A DNA stretch of 64,000 bases from Epinephelus fuscoguttatus. Taxonomy: Eukaryota; Chordata; Actinopteri; Perciformes; Serranidae. The position numbers and the translations under genes were made by a program. The stretch lies in contig NC_064772.1 in assembly GCF_011397635.1 (NCBI RefSeq), positions 15,949,035 through 16,013,034 of the forward strand, read 5' to 3'. The notes under the pieces were generated by a model. That model saw only the letters and a program-made list of their open reading frames with translations, searched no databases and was not told the DNA's origin. Below, in pieces: positions 25,026-36,895 of the stretch (position 1 is the first letter of the stretch; every line of letters starts with the position of its first letter).

Positions 25026-27689
25026 AACACATCCAAATATCATTAAAAAAGGTTCATTGGAAATTGGTTGGCAGTAATAATGGGCCAAAGTGTGCTAAAA
25101 CATTGTGTGGTCCTTTAATCACGAGGATTACATACAGTGATGTGGAAACATCTACTCGAAAAAGGTCGATTACAGTCTCTTCCGCAATCTACAAGAGTGA
25201 CATAAATAGATGTTGCGATACAGAAAACAGGTGACCAGCTGGTAAAGAAAAGGCTTTTGACGTTAAAAATTCAAGGGTGACATGCAAGGGAGCACCACAA
25301 AAGACTGTTTACAACCGCACACAAGAAAATGAATGACATCTCTTATTCCAAATAATACAGACTGCAGGACAGAGGGTGAGTCACTGTGTACTGGCTTTCT
25401 TTAGAACATTGGGCCACTCGACTCCCAGTGAAGGGCATTGCGACTTTGCCAGGAAGCCTCTGAGCATCTGTAACATGGTGAAATCGATATTCTGAAATAA
25501 GTGATGCAGATGATTCCTGGCACTGTGTACATCTTCAGATTGAAATACAACTAGCACACATCAACTTTAAAACTGCATGCTTTGGGGCATGTTTACACAT
25601 TTGCACAGGATGTTTATGCTTTTGTTAATGTGCATAAAATGAGTGGGAAAGCAATGACATGTTTCCTTAATATGACTTTAATTATTAACTTGTAATGACT
25701 TTTGATATAATTGTGGATGTGGAAATTTCCACACTGCATTTTAAATATGTCCATTAGGTTTAATCATTTCCCACCTAGACTATCTGTGTGTACCGGTAAA
25801 ATATATCAGATTCAGTGTAAATTTTCCTTCAAATTTGCCTGGGCATGCCACAGGCTCTTAGTGTATTTGGCAATGGAAAAAAAAAACTTGTCATGTTGTG
25901 GAGGAATCAACACTATTACACAATTAATCCTGCCTAAAGTCATAAAAGCTGCCAGATTAATTGTGTTTTGCAGCGAACAAAGAACAGTCCTGTGATCTAA
26001 ACAAGTTGCTTACCCGTTCGCCAAATAATCAAGCACTGCATTCCACATCAGCTTATACGAGCCTTGAGGCTAAAGAAATACCCAACCTCAGGAGGAACCT
26101 GTGTGTGTGGGTGCACGTAAGTGTGTGAGATATAATTGTTTGTCCCCAGGGATGAGGGATCACTGTGGAGTCACATGCATGTCTTGCGGGGGGGAAAAAA
26201 AACACAGTCAAAGCCACAAGCAGCTAAAATTGAAGTCCACTTCAAAGTCTGGGGCTTTCCTCAATCCAAGCAGTGTGCTAATAATAGCATTATCCACTGT
26301 GGTCAACCATATTAAGAGCCGTGACTTCATGGCCACAAGGTCGATTGACAACTTTTTCTCAACCACCTTAACTAACAGACGATATGCTTATTTCCCAACA
26401 CAGCCACAGAATAGACACATTGTTCTCAATCTTGCTTTGACATCAACTTATTGAAACAGTTGTTTTGGCTAAATGTGGTGAAATTTAAACAATTTGTGCT
26501 ACGTCCAAACCATCTCATGCACATTTCAAAACACATTTTAAATGCTGAAAGAAATAAAAGGATAAAAGTGACATTTAACGAGAATTTTTACACAGTAAAA
26601 TTCCGCCTTCAGTTTTTCTAGCTTTTATGTCAAGTGTTAACACAACTCGGAAATTCTCCCTCCAGCTTCCTGTTATTCTTCTCTCCCTTCACGTCTAAAA
26701 CAAGTCTGCTAGGCCATATTCCTAGACATAGAGAAAACACTCAAGTGGTCAACCCAGGACAAATTGTTTACTTTAAAGAGAATGGTGTATCAACAGGTGG
26801 CCAATACAAGCAATAAAACTGCAGCCTTATTTTAAACTTGAATTGGCAGAAACTCACCAGCTCAGTGCCCTCACGCACTCAAGCGCAGCTTCTTGGTAGT
26901 GCAAAGGCTGACTTCAGTGTTGCTGTATATACCACTGATAGCTGCCCTGTTTGTGGATCTCTATGGGGATTTGGCGGTGGTGTATGCTGATGGACGTGCC
27001 TCTGCTGCCTCTGAGTGTTTTAGCTTGAAATAGCTCAGCCGTTTAGAAGTCACCCCTCCACCTCCTCTTTCAACACGCAGACGTCTGTACCTCCCTGCTT
27101 GGCTCTTCACAGTCCAGCGGCCACACTAGCCTAACTCAGGGCTTGGCAGGGTCCAGCACTTCAGCATGACCGTGCTAAGTTATGTGCACACAGTCACTGG
27201 AACACTTCCAGTCTCACACAGCTAACAGCTGCACTTGGTCAGTGTATGCCCATCTTTATCTTGCCCCATGTCCCGTCAGAGGCTTCAGCCAGCAGCGGCT
27301 GTGCTTACAGCTAAGACAGCACCTGTCTTTGGGGTGAAGAGGGATTGAAGAGCCAACTTAATCCTGGCAGCTTACATAATGCCTGCCCATTGTCCTCTAC
27401 TCTAGAACAGAAAAAGCAATCACCACTCAAGTATTTTTATACCTTGAGGAGGGTCAATACTCATTCTGAAATGGACGCAAATGTCATGTGGAAACATTTT
27501 TACTGCCTGGGGATTAGAAATGTCCATAAGATCAAAGTAACAAGCTATATTCATGAGTTAAATGTGACAGGTTTATGCCTAAGAGGGAGACAAAATGTTT
27601 TGAATGACCAGACATGCAAGTCTATAAAGAGCTCATATCAGGCATAAGCAACAATAGGCCAAATTCATGCATCACAATTGTTTCTTTTT

Positions 27690-28010
27690 GTTTTGAGGTT
27701 GAGGCTTGGAAGCAAAAGATTCTACTTTGTCACCTCCTCTGAAAAGATGACGCCTGGCAAAATGTCATAATTTAGCGTATGAATTCTTGAGTTATGGCCA
27801 AAAATATGTTTTAAGGTCACAGTAACTTTGACCTTTGACCGCCAAATTCTAATCAGTTCCTCCTCGAGTCCACACAGACTTATGTGCCAAATTTAAAGAA
27901 ATTCCCTCAAGGCGTTCCTGAGATATCACGTTCACAAGAATGGAACGGATGGACGGACAACCCAAACGCCTCGTTTCGAAATAGCTCGGTGTGCTTATGC
28001 GAGTCAACCA
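27690..28010. repeat. Dispersed repeat (TTGACC...CGTTCCTGAGATATC...GGACGGACAACCC)
   Basis: It contains CTTTGACCTTTGACCGCCAA, AGAAATTCCCTCAAGGCGTT, CCTGAGATATCACGTTCAC and GGATGGACGGACAACCC, a combination I know as abundant in fish genomes. The class is uncertain. Confidence 0.55.
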
Positions 28011-30874
28011 GAGGTCCATCCAATCCTATGAGAACCTCCATGATCCTGGATGTGTTTGCGAAACTCTACTTCCAATTTTTTTACGTTTTGAACTTTGCCT
28101 CAAGTACGTTGAAAAGCTTTAACATTTACAGTATATTTAGGACGGACTGTCTGCACTTCAACAGGAAGTTAGCATAAACACAAATTAGCAAACAGATTGA
28201 TGAATTTAATACAGCTCTTTTTATACTTTTTTTTTTTTTTAAGTAAAAAATTCAACAGCATATTTGGCTAACTATCATTGGTAGCATGCTAGCTGTATAA
28301 CTTATGGAGTGCATGCACAGTAGTTCATACATCTTTTGAGCCAACCTCCTTACTTATTTGTCGCATTATTGGTCCTGTTTTTGTCTCCATAGTGCTCCAT
28401 GTGCATATTCCACAAGATTGGACGGCAAAAAACACCCAAAATTATTGCCATTTCTGCCTATCCATACAGAGATGCATTTCCTTGCACTGAACACTAGAGG
28501 TGTACTCTGTATGATATACAGAAATACGAATACAAAACAAAGCTGCGTGCGAACGTTGCCGGTGCAGGGGCATAAAAATAAGTCTCGACTCAACATCAGC
28601 TTTACTTATTGGAGATATACCAACATCAGTGTATTTTGGAGCTATGGATATAACATTTTCGCCTGTTTTAATTTTAAATGTCTTTATTGTAACTTAAATA
28701 ACCAAAACAGTGAGAGTGAAAGATGCTAAACTGCTCCATAGAGCTGAGGGGAACTGCAGAGACAGTCAGTTGTCTGTGGGTTTATCACCACAAGCCAGCC
28801 CTTCCACATTACATTTGGTCATTTGAGCCATTCATGATATAAAGGTATTGATTTTTGTAGCTTTTAAGTCTCAAATATCAATTATGGTATCAGCCTCAAA
28901 ACCCCCTGTTAGATCATAATAAAAACACAGAGTTGGCACACACACTATACTGCTGTAGTGCTTCCAGTAAACTCCAATAAATAATGTCTGCAGGGGGGTT
29001 ACATGGCATAGCACCCAAAGGAACTATATATCCATCCAAAAGAAACTGAGGCAGCTAAAATTAAATAAAAAGGCAATACTAAATAGTTGGAGAAGATTTA
29101 GTGAATTGTTTTTACCCTCAACTGGACATTAAGAGTCACCAGCAACCGGTCCTATCCAGCTTCAGAAGTGTTAGGGTGTGGTACTAGTCAAAACTGCATC
29201 CAGGGCTGCTCAGGTTGCACCAGCTGCACAAGACATAAAACCATGTTCTCAGTGAAACACGGTAATTGTGGGGATTTTGACCCGCTGCACTTTGTAATAA
29301 CTGTATTTACTCTCATGAGACTCAGTCTGGGACGGGAATGAAATATCTCCCTGGCTCCCAGAGGCAAAACAAAGGCCTAAAATCTCTTACAGTGTGGAGA
29401 AAGAAACGTCAGCTATTTATCAATTTCCTGGGGAAAAACATAATTTGATTATGTTTGTGTGGCAAACAACAACTATAAAAACCCTGCTTGTAAAGACTAA
29501 GAAAAGGCATGAGAATTTGAAGTTATACCCATGTGGGAAAAGATGACAGCAGCAAAGGAGGAGGTGGGGAGAGTGGCAAGGATTCCTGACTATATCTTAC
29601 GCAGTTGAGGTTGATTTAGATGTTCCAAAGAGATGACAACCTAACTGTTTAAAAGGGGTTCAATGTAAGATGACAGTAGCCCAAACTCTGCACGTTCCAA
29701 GGTGTACAGCCAAAGTGCTTCATAGTAATTAAATGCAACTTAGTAGGCTCGAGCAAAGCAACAGCCAAGCAGCCAAATAAATTATAGACACTGATGTGAT
29801 TCTAATAGTAAACAGATATAAAATAACTGTGTTTAGTTTAGGGTAAGACTGATTTTTAGGGCTGATGTGTTTAGCAAAAGACTGGGTCTGTTTATCTGCA
29901 GAGGGGAAGGTAAAATAAACATGAAGAGCTGAGAGTCCATACAAAAAAAGCTTATTATCAACCTCTTTTCCTTCCTTGTCTTCTGCATGACCAAGCAATT
30001 CACGACAGGAATGTGGAGATACTTTGCTCAACTGTTTGTGCTTTTTTATCCTCCAGCGAAACACGCCATTGTTGTCACAAATCAGTTTACAATAACTCTG
30101 TTTGACATATACCACTGAGGCGAAGGAAAACAAATAAAAGCTGAGAGTGCGATAACGCAGATAAGATGGATCTATCTGTTGTGTTTTAGCACTGTGCAGG
30201 ATTTCACGACAAAAAGGGAAGCCGAACGGTCGCTCTGGAATTTGAGCAGATTGAACAAGGTCAGATTGAACAAGACAAACATTTCAGATTACACTATTGT
30301 ACGACTTGAAGCGCTCAAGATTTGTGAGGCAAAAAAACATCACAGTGGTTTGATTTACTTACAGTAGGTTTAATAATCTCTAAGAAAAGATCATCACTTT
30401 ATCCTGTCAGCTTTATATCAAAGCAGAAATATCTCCTTGAATAACCTGGAGGGCACGTGGAGATGATATGGGTGAGTAAGCAGAAGAGACACATCCTTCC
30501 TCCATCCTGCCAGAGGGCATGTCCTGACATTTATTAACCATGTGACAGAAACACTTTTTGGGGCCATGGTTCACAAACTGGGGTACAGGGACCTGGAGGG
30601 ATCCTGGAGGGGATTGAAATGGGTCCTTGGCACACAGATTTTAACTTATTATGGCAACGAAAGGAGCAAAGTTGGACTTTCTCATTAGTTTCTGTTATGC
30701 ACACTAAAAATTCAAGTCAACTCCTGCCCACACTGAGGTTTTTGAAATAAACATAACTCTATATTGACACTGAACTAGAGAGAAAGTTGAAGCATTACCA
30801 CTTTCCCTCCCAGTGAAAACTCTTTCCATCTTGCACGTTACCTGTCGTGTGGTTGTCTGAATAATCCTGTTCAC

Positions 30875-31204
30875 ATTAAAGGTCCAGTATGTGGAATTTA
30901 GTGCCATCTAGTGGTGAGGTTGCAGATTGCAACCAACTAAAAGCGCCCTGTGTGCCATGTAGCAGAATATGGTGGCCTGACGCCAGAACACAAACACACA
31001 AATCGCCTCATCTAGAGCCAGTGTTTGGTTTGGACTACTATAGAAACAACATGGCAAACTCACTGATATAAACGTCTCATTCTAAGGTAACAAAAACACA
31101 ACAATTCTTTGTTTCAGGTGATTACAAACTAATGAAAACAAAGCTATGACTATTATATTCCATTTCTGCCAGTATATCCCCCTAAATCCCACTGGACTTT
31201 TAAT
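30875..31204. mobile_element. MITE of the CCAGTGTGTAGGATTTAG family, copy B
   Basis: The left end ATTAAAGGTCCAGTATGTGG and right end CCCACTGGACTTTTAAT are inverted repeats. The interior has GTGCCATCTAGTGGTGAGG. About 330 bp. The best-preserved copy for defining the ends. Confidence 0.75.
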
Positions 31205-31699
31205 CTTGATTGCCTCTCTAGCTTTGTGTTTATTATTGTTCCTAGAATCAGATTCAAACTGCAGATCTTTTTGTAAAGCTGACGTTTTGAATTGTCACAG
31301 CAGGAAAAGGGTGTGACTCATAACACAAACCATGGCAAAGTTCCAATAATGATTTTACCGCAGAAATTATTGTTATTAGTTTCACCCGGTGTTTGACAAG
31401 TCAAAACGTCTCTTGTGACACACAACAGAAAAATACTTGCGATCATTATAAAAAACTTCAACCTTTTAACAGCTGGTAAGATGGAAAACCACTTTAATAA
31501 CAACTTCTTAAGGCTATTGTAAGTTGTTATAGCCACTTTTCATTAACAGGACATTTTATAGCATAATGCTATATTATGCTCTCTCATTAGTGTGCTCTAC
31601 TTTCATCTCCACAGCCATGGTACAATGGAGGCACAGAACAAAAGCCTCAGATGGAGGTCAATAGAATGAAACCTGTGATTTCCTGTTGAGAATGCATGT

Positions 31700-31960
31700 G
31701 TTATATAGAGGAACATTTAGTTACTCAATTAGTTAAATACAAAATTAATTTTAATAATTGGTTAATTGCAAAAAATGCCTGTGGTTCCTGCTTCTCAAAT
31801 GCGAGACTTGCTATTTTTCTCGAATTCATATCAATGTAAATTTAATATCTTTAGTTACTGGACTGTTGGTTGAATAAAACAAGCCCTATGAAGAACTTGC
31901 AGTCAATCATTTTTCATCATTTCAATACCATTTCTCCCCATTAAACAAAAACAAAACCAG
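31700..31960. repeat. Copy of the CTTCTCAAATGCGAG...ACTGTTGGTTG repeat
   Basis: TTCCTGCTTCTCAAATGCGA and TGGACTGTTGGTTGAATAAA match the family also seen at 840-1060 and 42890-43065. AT-rich and non-coding. Confidence 0.55.
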
Positions 31961-32649
31961 ATTAGTAGTTAATGGAAACAGTTGCTCTATACAGGAACAA
32001 GTATATCAATTGTGTAGTCATATTCCTCCAACTTGCCACTGGAAATTTTTTGTATGTCATCATATGACCTGAGAAACAGGGGACATGCCATGCTGCTGTT
32101 GTATCACTGAGCAGTGACTTAATGAATGATGACTGAATGAGATAATCTGTCTCAACACTTCCTTGTTGGAAACCTTGTTCAGATATTTAAGACACCAGAC
32201 AAACGTTGACTCACCCCTGCCAACTCTGTAACGTGACCATCACATTTCTACAGAGCAGCTCCTGTCAGGAGGAGTGACCGCTAGCTTGCTAGGATGAGGA
32301 ACTCCTCCAAACATCACCGTAAATATCATCGTTTACAATCCACCAGTCTGTCAGGAGCCTTAAACCACGACAAAACCATAGACCCGAGCACATTTCCAGG
32401 ACTTCATCCTCTCTGTTACCTGATTAATAAACCGAAGAACAAAGCGAAGTCATCCACCAGCGGCAACAGCGGACACTTTCATGCATGTGTGGCAGTTGGT
32501 GCCGCCTCTCTTCACGGGAAAATATGTCAACAGTCAAAACCAGTTCGTGGCCTTCGAAATATCGGTAGTTGAAAGAAAAAACGCGTTTGAGCGAAGTGAA
32601 ATCCTTCTGAGGCTTAAAATCACACACACATACTGGGTTATTTACTCAC

Positions 32650-32740
32650 CGGTGCCTGGTACTCACCTCAAACTCTCTGAATGACTAGCTCAACCGGCGT
32701 CAAAGAGCTAATTATAAACACCTAGACTTCCGGTACAAAT
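32650..32740 (-). promoter_or_regulatory. Promoter-like patch with ETS-type site and two good splice donors (minus strand)
   Basis: On the minus strand ACCGGAAGT (CCGGAAGT at 32733-32726, a consensus ETS/GABPA site often found near start sites of TATA-less promoters) is followed within about 70-90 bp by GTTTGAG|GTGAGTACC and then CACCG|GTGAGTAAA. The flanking 400 bp is CpG-richer than its surroundings. This would fit a distal non-coding first exon pointing toward slc4a2. It is a motif-based inference; no cDNA support is available. Confidence 0.3.
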
Positions 32741-33254
32741 TTCAAAATAAAACCCTTTGGGAGGAGCAAAGGCAAATGCGAATTTTTACCACGGCAAAAA
32801 CATTACATTATAATCAATAATGAGCTAATGATATCTAATCTATACGAAAAAATTATAGCATCGCATGACACGGGTATTAACTTCTTTCAAACACCATGTT
32901 GATCCTTTATTTTGAAGGTCACACTAATCAAATTCCGGTTTAAGTCAGTAAATTCTGGCAGCTTGTTGCCATTTCCTCCGGACTCAAATTGTCGCGCCTG
33001 CGTAAATGATGATTCATATTTCTGATGAAGGCCGGAGGGAAATCGGCGTACCGTTATGATGCCTAGGATTAAACATAAGTTAAACGTTTCTTTGTCATAA
33101 TGTGTCAACACATTAAACACGTGATTTTGCATAAATTCAAATGCAATTATTAGATTAATTTACAGTATATTTCCGTATTAGCTATTCATGATGTAGGTAG
33201 TTATCCCAGCAAAGCTCAGTTCCTTCTCCTGAAAGACTTGACACTGTTGTGGCA

Positions 33255-33285
33255 TCATCATCATCATCATCCTCATCATCATCAG
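33255..33285. repeat. Imperfect (CAT)n microsatellite
   Basis: GCATCATCATCATCATCATC, then CTCATCATCATCAG, with one interruption. Confidence 0.9.
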
Positions 33286-33428
33286 TGCCAGACTCAAGCT
33301 GTCTGAGGAGCAGGGGCAAAAAAATAAAAAGGGCACCAGCTGTATGCAGTGGGGCCTCAGCATACAGAAGTTTTATTGCATATAGAGCAGCCTATGTATC
33401 ATTGCGATACATTATTTTAATATTAAAG

Positions 33429-33668
33429 CCACCCTAGAGGGCACTTTTTCACATTTTCTGCTTGAGCAGGGCACCTGAGAGGGCACTTCTTTGTGTTGTC
33501 TCCACTGGAAGGGCACCCTAAAGGGCACATCATCACGTTTCTCCAGTGGAAGGACACCCTAGAGGGCACCTCTTTGTACTTTCTTTGCTGGGAGGGCACA
33601 CTAGAGGGCACTTTATCACGTGTTCTTGACTGAAAGGGTACACTAGAGAGCACGTCATCATGTTTTAT
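33429..33668. repeat. Minisatellite, about 5.5 units of 43-46 bp
   Basis: Units start near 33429, 33471, 33515, 33551, 33595 and 33636. Each carries a variant of GGGCACCCTAGAGGGCAC followed by a T/C-rich spacer such as TTTATCACGTTTTC. Units differ from each other at several positions, so the array is not freshly expanded. The minus strand is open through the array, which explains a repetitive translated frame with no biological meaning. Confidence 0.85.
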
Positions 33669-34719
33669 CAATGGGATATCAAAAAGGCCTTGAAAAATCA
33701 GAATAATTTATTTGAGAAAACACCTAAAAAGATCAATATAGTCCTTGCCAAGATGCTCTTGCCACATTGTTATTGGTTCAACATCATTATTCATGCCTGC
33801 CAGTCCTAAACTCTTCCTGCTGCTCTGTCATCAACTGTTGATCACCTGCCTGCACATCTGCCCCTCATTTCCTCCTAATTAGTCACCTATACACCAGTCC
33901 ATTCACCCACACTCTTTGCCGATGTCACATCAGCTATTGTGCTTCATAGTGGTCCAGCCCTTGTCCACTCTATCCCCCTAATGGCTGCTAATGATCTCTG
34001 CCTGTTTTTGTTTTTTATCTGACTTCCTGACTGCCCTCTTTGGACATACTTGCCTTTGCTGGCTGCCTACCTGTTGCCGTATATTTGAACAAAGACCAAG
34101 TAAACGTCCTTTTTTAAAACCTTATCTGCTCTGCTTTTGTGTTCTGCCACAGAACGTGCTGGTCCTGCTTTTTGTCCCCACTACAGCATATATCTAAATT
34201 AACACACAGACACACTAGGGAACAGGTCTGGCATTAAAAAAGACTGAGTACATATCGAGTACATATCTTGTTATTTTGACATGGGGCTATGGGCCAACTA
34301 AATAGTGCAAAACCATATGTAACATTTCTATATAATAAAGCAGCAAATACTCCATTACTTTGCATTACTTTGTGTATATATAATGACTTTTATGTAGTGG
34401 TATTGAAAAAGGCCTTATCAAAGACAGTTATAGTTTTCTTTAGTTTGACTCCCTCATTCTTATGTCTTTTGTTTTTATCATTTTAATTGACAGTCACATA
34501 GAATCATAATAATGCCTCTTTCTTCAGTTGCTGCTACAATATATACCTTATTTTTCTGTTGTATATAAAATGCCAAAGTTGGCTGTTGTTTTTTACAGGT
34601 TAATTTGCGAATTGTATGCAACATGCATGGTGTGAAGTGTAAACAGAGTAGGAGTGACCCCTGCTGGTGGCTTTCTGCTATTGAAACCAGTGGATGCACC
34701 TGTTACATGAAATGATTTT

Positions 34720-34790
34720 CAGAGTCAGATCAGATCAGAAATACTTTATTGGGGAAACTGGGACACATTACAGTTGCTCTTATTGAATGT
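34720..34790. repeat. Retroposon-tail-like fragment (CAGAAATACTTTATTGGGG)
   Basis: ATCAGAAATACTTTATTGGG is a widespread fish repeat tail; an inverse copy, GATTGATAAAGTATTTCTGA, lies at 37810-37832. Probably 3' ends of non-LTR elements; only the tails are visible. Confidence 0.5.
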
Positions 34791-34918
34791 AAGCATAGAG
34801 ACATGAAAAGAAAATAGAAACAGAAATAAGAAGTATGCAAAAAAAAAAAGTGCATTATGCTCCAGTGTACAACACAATATATACAGCTTTAATGGCCAAG
34901 TATGTTTACACATACAAG

Positions 34919-35341
34919 CAGTGTTCCAGTTACAAGTAACTAGTAACATGTAATTAAATAACAAAATTAATGGTATTGTAATCAGTTACACTTACTGAGA
35001 AAAAAGACCACATAATTAAATTACATTTACTAATCAAAGTGTTGGTGATTACAAAGGGGTTACATAGGAATATATTCTTCTCAGTTAAAAGTTTATATGT
35101 TATAAAATTCATTCTGTTGCTTTGAATCTTTTCACCGCACAGGACTGTCTTCTTTTTAATTAGGCTGTTTCTGGACATTTTTCAGCTTTATTGCCCAAAA
35201 CATTCAAAACATTTGTAGGACATTTGTTGTTCAAAAAGTATCCTGTAAGTAATTAAAATAGCTATACTACTTGTTAAATTTTAACAGGGGAAGTAGTAAT
35301 CTGTACTCTATTACATTTCAAAAGTAACCTCCCCAACACTG
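34919..35341. mobile_element. Short hAT-like MITE with perfect 8-bp target duplication
   Basis: The ends CAGTGTTCCAGTTAC and AGTAACCTCCCCAACACTG are inverted (CAGTGTT/AACACTG). CATACAAG is directly duplicated at 34911-34918 and 35342-35349. The interior has many TAACTAGTAAC and TAATTAAA words typical of the 'GTAACTTTT' repeat common in teleosts. 423 bp, no ORF. Confidence 0.85.
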
Positions 35342-35924
35342 CATACAAGGAATTTGACTCTCAGGTCTCTACAGGTAATATACCAATAAGGCTGAAACTA
35401 GGTGAACATTAACATTTGACCACTATGTGCAGATAGATATGTGAATAAAAAGCATACTGACTATTTGTACTATATAAAAAACTCAATGAAACTAACAGTA
35501 AACAGAAATATAGTAGTGCAAAGGGTGCTGGAATAAATTAATTGGATAATTAATGTAACAGGTTGCTTTATATACATGAGTTAGGTGGCTATGATAGTAT
35601 ATGCAGCGAAACAGCAACGCTTATATTTATACTGATTATGATAAGGTTATACTGATGTGTTAAAGACCATGGAAAAGTGCAGATCCTCCCCCCTGTTTAA
35701 ATGTGGCTTAAAGAAATCTCCTCTTAAATGGCATCTGAAAAAAAGTTTAATCTTAAAAGAAAGCCACGTATGTGAAAACTGCTGGTCTGTTTTAAGGAGT
35801 TGCACAGGAAATATTTCTTAGTCTGTTGTGGTCTGATGTATGTACTCATGCTACAGTGTAACACCAGTGCTTTTATTATAGGCCTTGTTGGGTGGTGAGG
35901 GAGGGAGGGATAATTATTTTACTT

Positions 35925-36010
35925 TATTTTGTTATAAAACTTTATTTAATCAGGTAAGTCCTGTTGAGATTGAGATCTCATTTTCAAGCGAGACCTGAGT
36001 ACATAAATAA
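35925..36010. repeat. Repeat fragment TTTATTTAATCAGGTAAGTCCTGTTGAG
   Basis: AACTTTATTTAATCAGGTAA, then GAGATCTCATTTTCAAGCGA and GAGACCTG, a tail I recognise as common in fish genomes. No ORF. Confidence 0.5.
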
Positions 36011-36719
36011 AGACATAAAATAACCAATTTAAAATGTACAATGTACAATAAAAATCTATAATATTATATCATGTTATATATAATATTTTCATATATTTCA
36101 TATAGTATGTATTTATTCATCAAATATATATTATCTATTATTAGAATAATATATTATAATATAATTAGGCAGTTAAAGCGAGTTGAAAAAGAAGGCATGT
36201 TGGAAACTAAGAAGAAAACAAAAACAACAACAACGAAACAAAAAAGTCTTAAAGACCAATGGGTATTTAAACCATGAAATATTATTTATAGTTAATGAGT
36301 AAATAAATTATAAAATACATATCTTATAGTCTTACAGAGTTATTACACAGGGATTGTTTCTGATACTTTATGACGTGTTAATGTTCACCAAAGTGATGGC
36401 CTGCAAGGAATGATCATACAGACCCTTTCTTTACTTATTTCTTTCCTTCTTCCTTCTATTCTTAATTAATTCATATATATGTGGTTCCATTTTGCAACAA
36501 TCTGTATGAGTCACATGTGGATGGAAATTACACTGTTTCACTTTGACTCACAGTCTGTTGTGTGTTGGAATAAAATCAAGGTCCGCAGATTACATGGACA
36601 CGTTTAGTCATAGCTGATTAAATATGGTCATGGCGGTGGTTGGGGTGTAGGTGTGTCACTCACAGAGGGACAGCCTGGATCTGTGCAGCTCTGCCTGTGT
36701 GGACAAAGCCTCAGCTCTC

Positions 36720-36895
36720 CGCAGTGTTGATTGGCTGGTTCCTTGTTGATATCCTGTCAATCTACGAGTCAAAGGACTCGGTCAGTGTTTGCTAGCATAG
36801 CATGCAGCGCTGCAGACCCAACCAGGAAGTCAACAAAGTTGCTAATTAATATTAGCTTCACTTTGATTTCCATCCACTAACGCTCAAACAACAGC
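36720..36895 (+). promoter_or_regulatory. Putative promoter and 5' UTR of the UBA-UBX-LRR gene
   Basis: An inverted CCAAT box (GATTGGCT, 36729-36736) lies about 160 bp upstream of the ATG, and there is no TATA box. The region after the first exon (36917-37100) is enriched in GCTAGC/GTTAGC words and CpG compared with flanking DNA, as expected for a housekeeping start region. The exact start site is not visible. Confidence 0.35.

Larger units (their letters stand above)
15612..36895. other. Large repeat-rich interval between slc4a2 and the UBX-LRR gene
   Basis: About 21 kb with no gene I can support. It contains the repeats listed separately (16.0, 17.6, 19.5, 20.7, 23.0, 23.5, 27.7, 30.9, 31.7, 33.4, 34.9 and 35.9 kb), a promoter-like patch near 32.7 kb, and AT-rich filler. 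It could be the long first intron or introns of slc4a2 if that gene has a distal promoter, or true intergenic DNA. Confidence 0.5.

Noticed and set aside
32294-32684. Overlapping open frames on both strands
   Set aside because: No domain, no splice context fitting a coding exon; better read as a CpG-rich promoter-like patch.
33423-33671. Minus-strand repetitive frame (CPLGCPSSG... units)
   Set aside because: Simply the translation of the minisatellite.
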